Made by a program: the position numbers and the translations under genes. Shown here in pieces: positions 63,274-64,000 of a stretch of 64,000 nucleotides of DNA. Each line of letters begins with the position of its first letter. The stretch's first letter is position 1. This DNA comes from Burkholderiaceae bacterium 16. GTDB taxonomy: Bacteria; Pseudomonadota; Gammaproteobacteria; Burkholderiales; Burkholderiaceae. The notes under the pieces are model-generated. The model did no database searches, had not been told where the DNA came from, and saw only the letters and a program-made list of their open reading frames with translations. The DNA lies in the NCBI GenBank assembly GCA_000955785.1, contig JYOD01000091.1:30880-94879 (forward strand), in the 5' to 3' direction.

Positions 63274-63635
63274 AGTTCTGAAGTGGTGCAGATCGCAACG
63301 GCGCCGGCATGGCCAGGTGGATGCCATGCCGGGCAATCGCGGCATTCGCCGCATGACGGCGAATGGAATCTGGCAAAGCGCGAGATTCTATGCCTGGACT
63401 GGGTTATCGCCAATAGGCAATGGCCGGTTATCGCCAGGGATCCTGGCGAAACACGCGCGTGGTGGGCCGTCAACGTGGTGAGCGGGAACAGGGAATGCGA
63501 TGGACCGCCAGTGCGAACGTACGCCAGCTCGCACGTCGATGAGAGCGCAATCGGCATAGGGGGCAGCCATCCGGGCTGCGCCCCTGCCACACCACCCGGC
63601 ATGCGGGTCCGCACCGGGCGGTTCGAGAGGTTGAG
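63274..63635. other. non-coding region with hairpins before a recombinase fragment
   Basis: About 360 bp with no supported gene. Two stem-loops stand out: GCAGCC/GGCTGC at 63563-63579 and CCCGG-CA-TGCGG paired with CCGCA-CCGGG at 63595-63618. The latter resembles the GTATGCGG...CCGCAC hairpins in or near bacterial group II introns, but no intron-encoded protein is seen, so this is only a suggestion. Confidence 0.35.
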
Positions 63636-64000
63636 GTTAAGCAAGACGAGGCATCATCCAGGCAGCAAGGCGCGGTGCAGAGCGAGCTGTTTCTGGTCAT
63701 CAACCGGATCGAGGAATTTGCATGCGCTGTCACCGAAAAACTGGACACGATTGATCTTGAGACGAAGCGCAGGATCGTATTGGGTCTGGTCAAGCGCGTC
63801 GAAATCCACAAGGATGAAATCGTCGTTGTATTCAGGGTCGACCCACAGCCTGAGGCTCTTGCAAGCGATAATTCGAATGATTCAGACGACGGAGTGAAAA
63901 GTATGCAACGTTGTACGAGGCGTAAGCGGCCCGCCTTGCGGCGTGCCCTCATACCGTTGCAACACCACCCCGCCATCCCCTTCGTCGGCGGATTCGAGCC
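63636..64000 (+). pseudogene. C-terminal fragment of a serine-recombinase-type protein, running off the window
   Basis: The frame reads SELFLVINRIEEFACAVTEK, then RRIVLGLVKRVEIHKDEIVV and VFRVDP, typical of the C-terminal end of large site-specific recombinases of mobile elements. No resolvase catalytic domain or zinc ribbon precedes it; the homology begins abruptly near 63650. It then continues as a basic tail open to the window edge. It marks the border of a decayed mobile element. Confidence 0.65.

Overview
The window looks like a chromosome or chromid segment of a high-GC betaproteobacterium of the Burkholderiaceae, most likely Cupriavidus or a close relative. This rests on the families seen: several Bug/TctC solute-binding proteins, a cus-type copper/silver RND operon followed by a CopK-like protein, MocR and Lrp regulators, a long-form LeuA and OmpW. 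It is an inference from gene content; no rRNA or tRNA gene was seen.

Layout. 0-8 kb: start of hppD (tyrosine catabolism) with a divergent Lrp/AsnC regulator, a polysaccharide pyruvyl transferase-like protein, and a tight DUF2760-Hsp70-Hsp70 operon. 8-12.5 kb: small membrane proteins, a MocR regulator divergent from a DJ-1/PfpI-like protein, and an MFS transporter. 12.7-25 kb: a seven-gene minus-strand catabolic cluster (two FAD monooxygenases, a VOC ring-cleavage-type dioxygenase, an FAH-family hydrolase, a FadL-type porin, an indolepyruvate-ferredoxin-oxidoreductase-like enzyme and a BKACE/DUF849 enzyme). It diverges from a TetR regulator, with a perfect inverted repeat in the shared promoter region. 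25-29 kb: a decayed patch with a frameshifted, truncated ankyrin gene, an IS605-type element (intact tnpB, frameshifted tnpA) and an enoyl-CoA hydratase remnant. 29-37 kb: a LysR-linked acyl-CoA operon (Bug, CoA-transferase, crotonase, double acyl-CoA dehydrogenase, Bug). 37-44 kb: a DUF4410 lipoprotein, an OmpR/EnvZ-like two-component system beside secreted EF-hand and repeat proteins, a fatty acid hydroxylase-family protein and proline iminopeptidase.

44-57 kb is a metal region bounded by insertion-sequence debris: a 5'-truncated IS110 transposase with a structured non-coding tail; a small secreted protein followed by cusC-cusB-cusA-cusF, overlapping by 4 bases at each join from cusC on; a CopK-like gene with a disputed reading frame at its start; an FTR1 permease; a 508-bp internally deleted IS21 element with both ends and a 6-bp target duplication; and feoA-feoB plus a cysteine-rich membrane protein. 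The cus genes would expel Cu(I)/Ag(I) from periplasm and cytoplasm; FTR1 and Feo import iron, each with a possible Fur box upstream.

57-64 kb: an Ig-like lipoprotein, leuA followed by a strong hairpin, ompW, an HD-GYP protein whose 3' end lies in an 18-bp perfect inverted repeat, and a C-terminal recombinase fragment running off the window.
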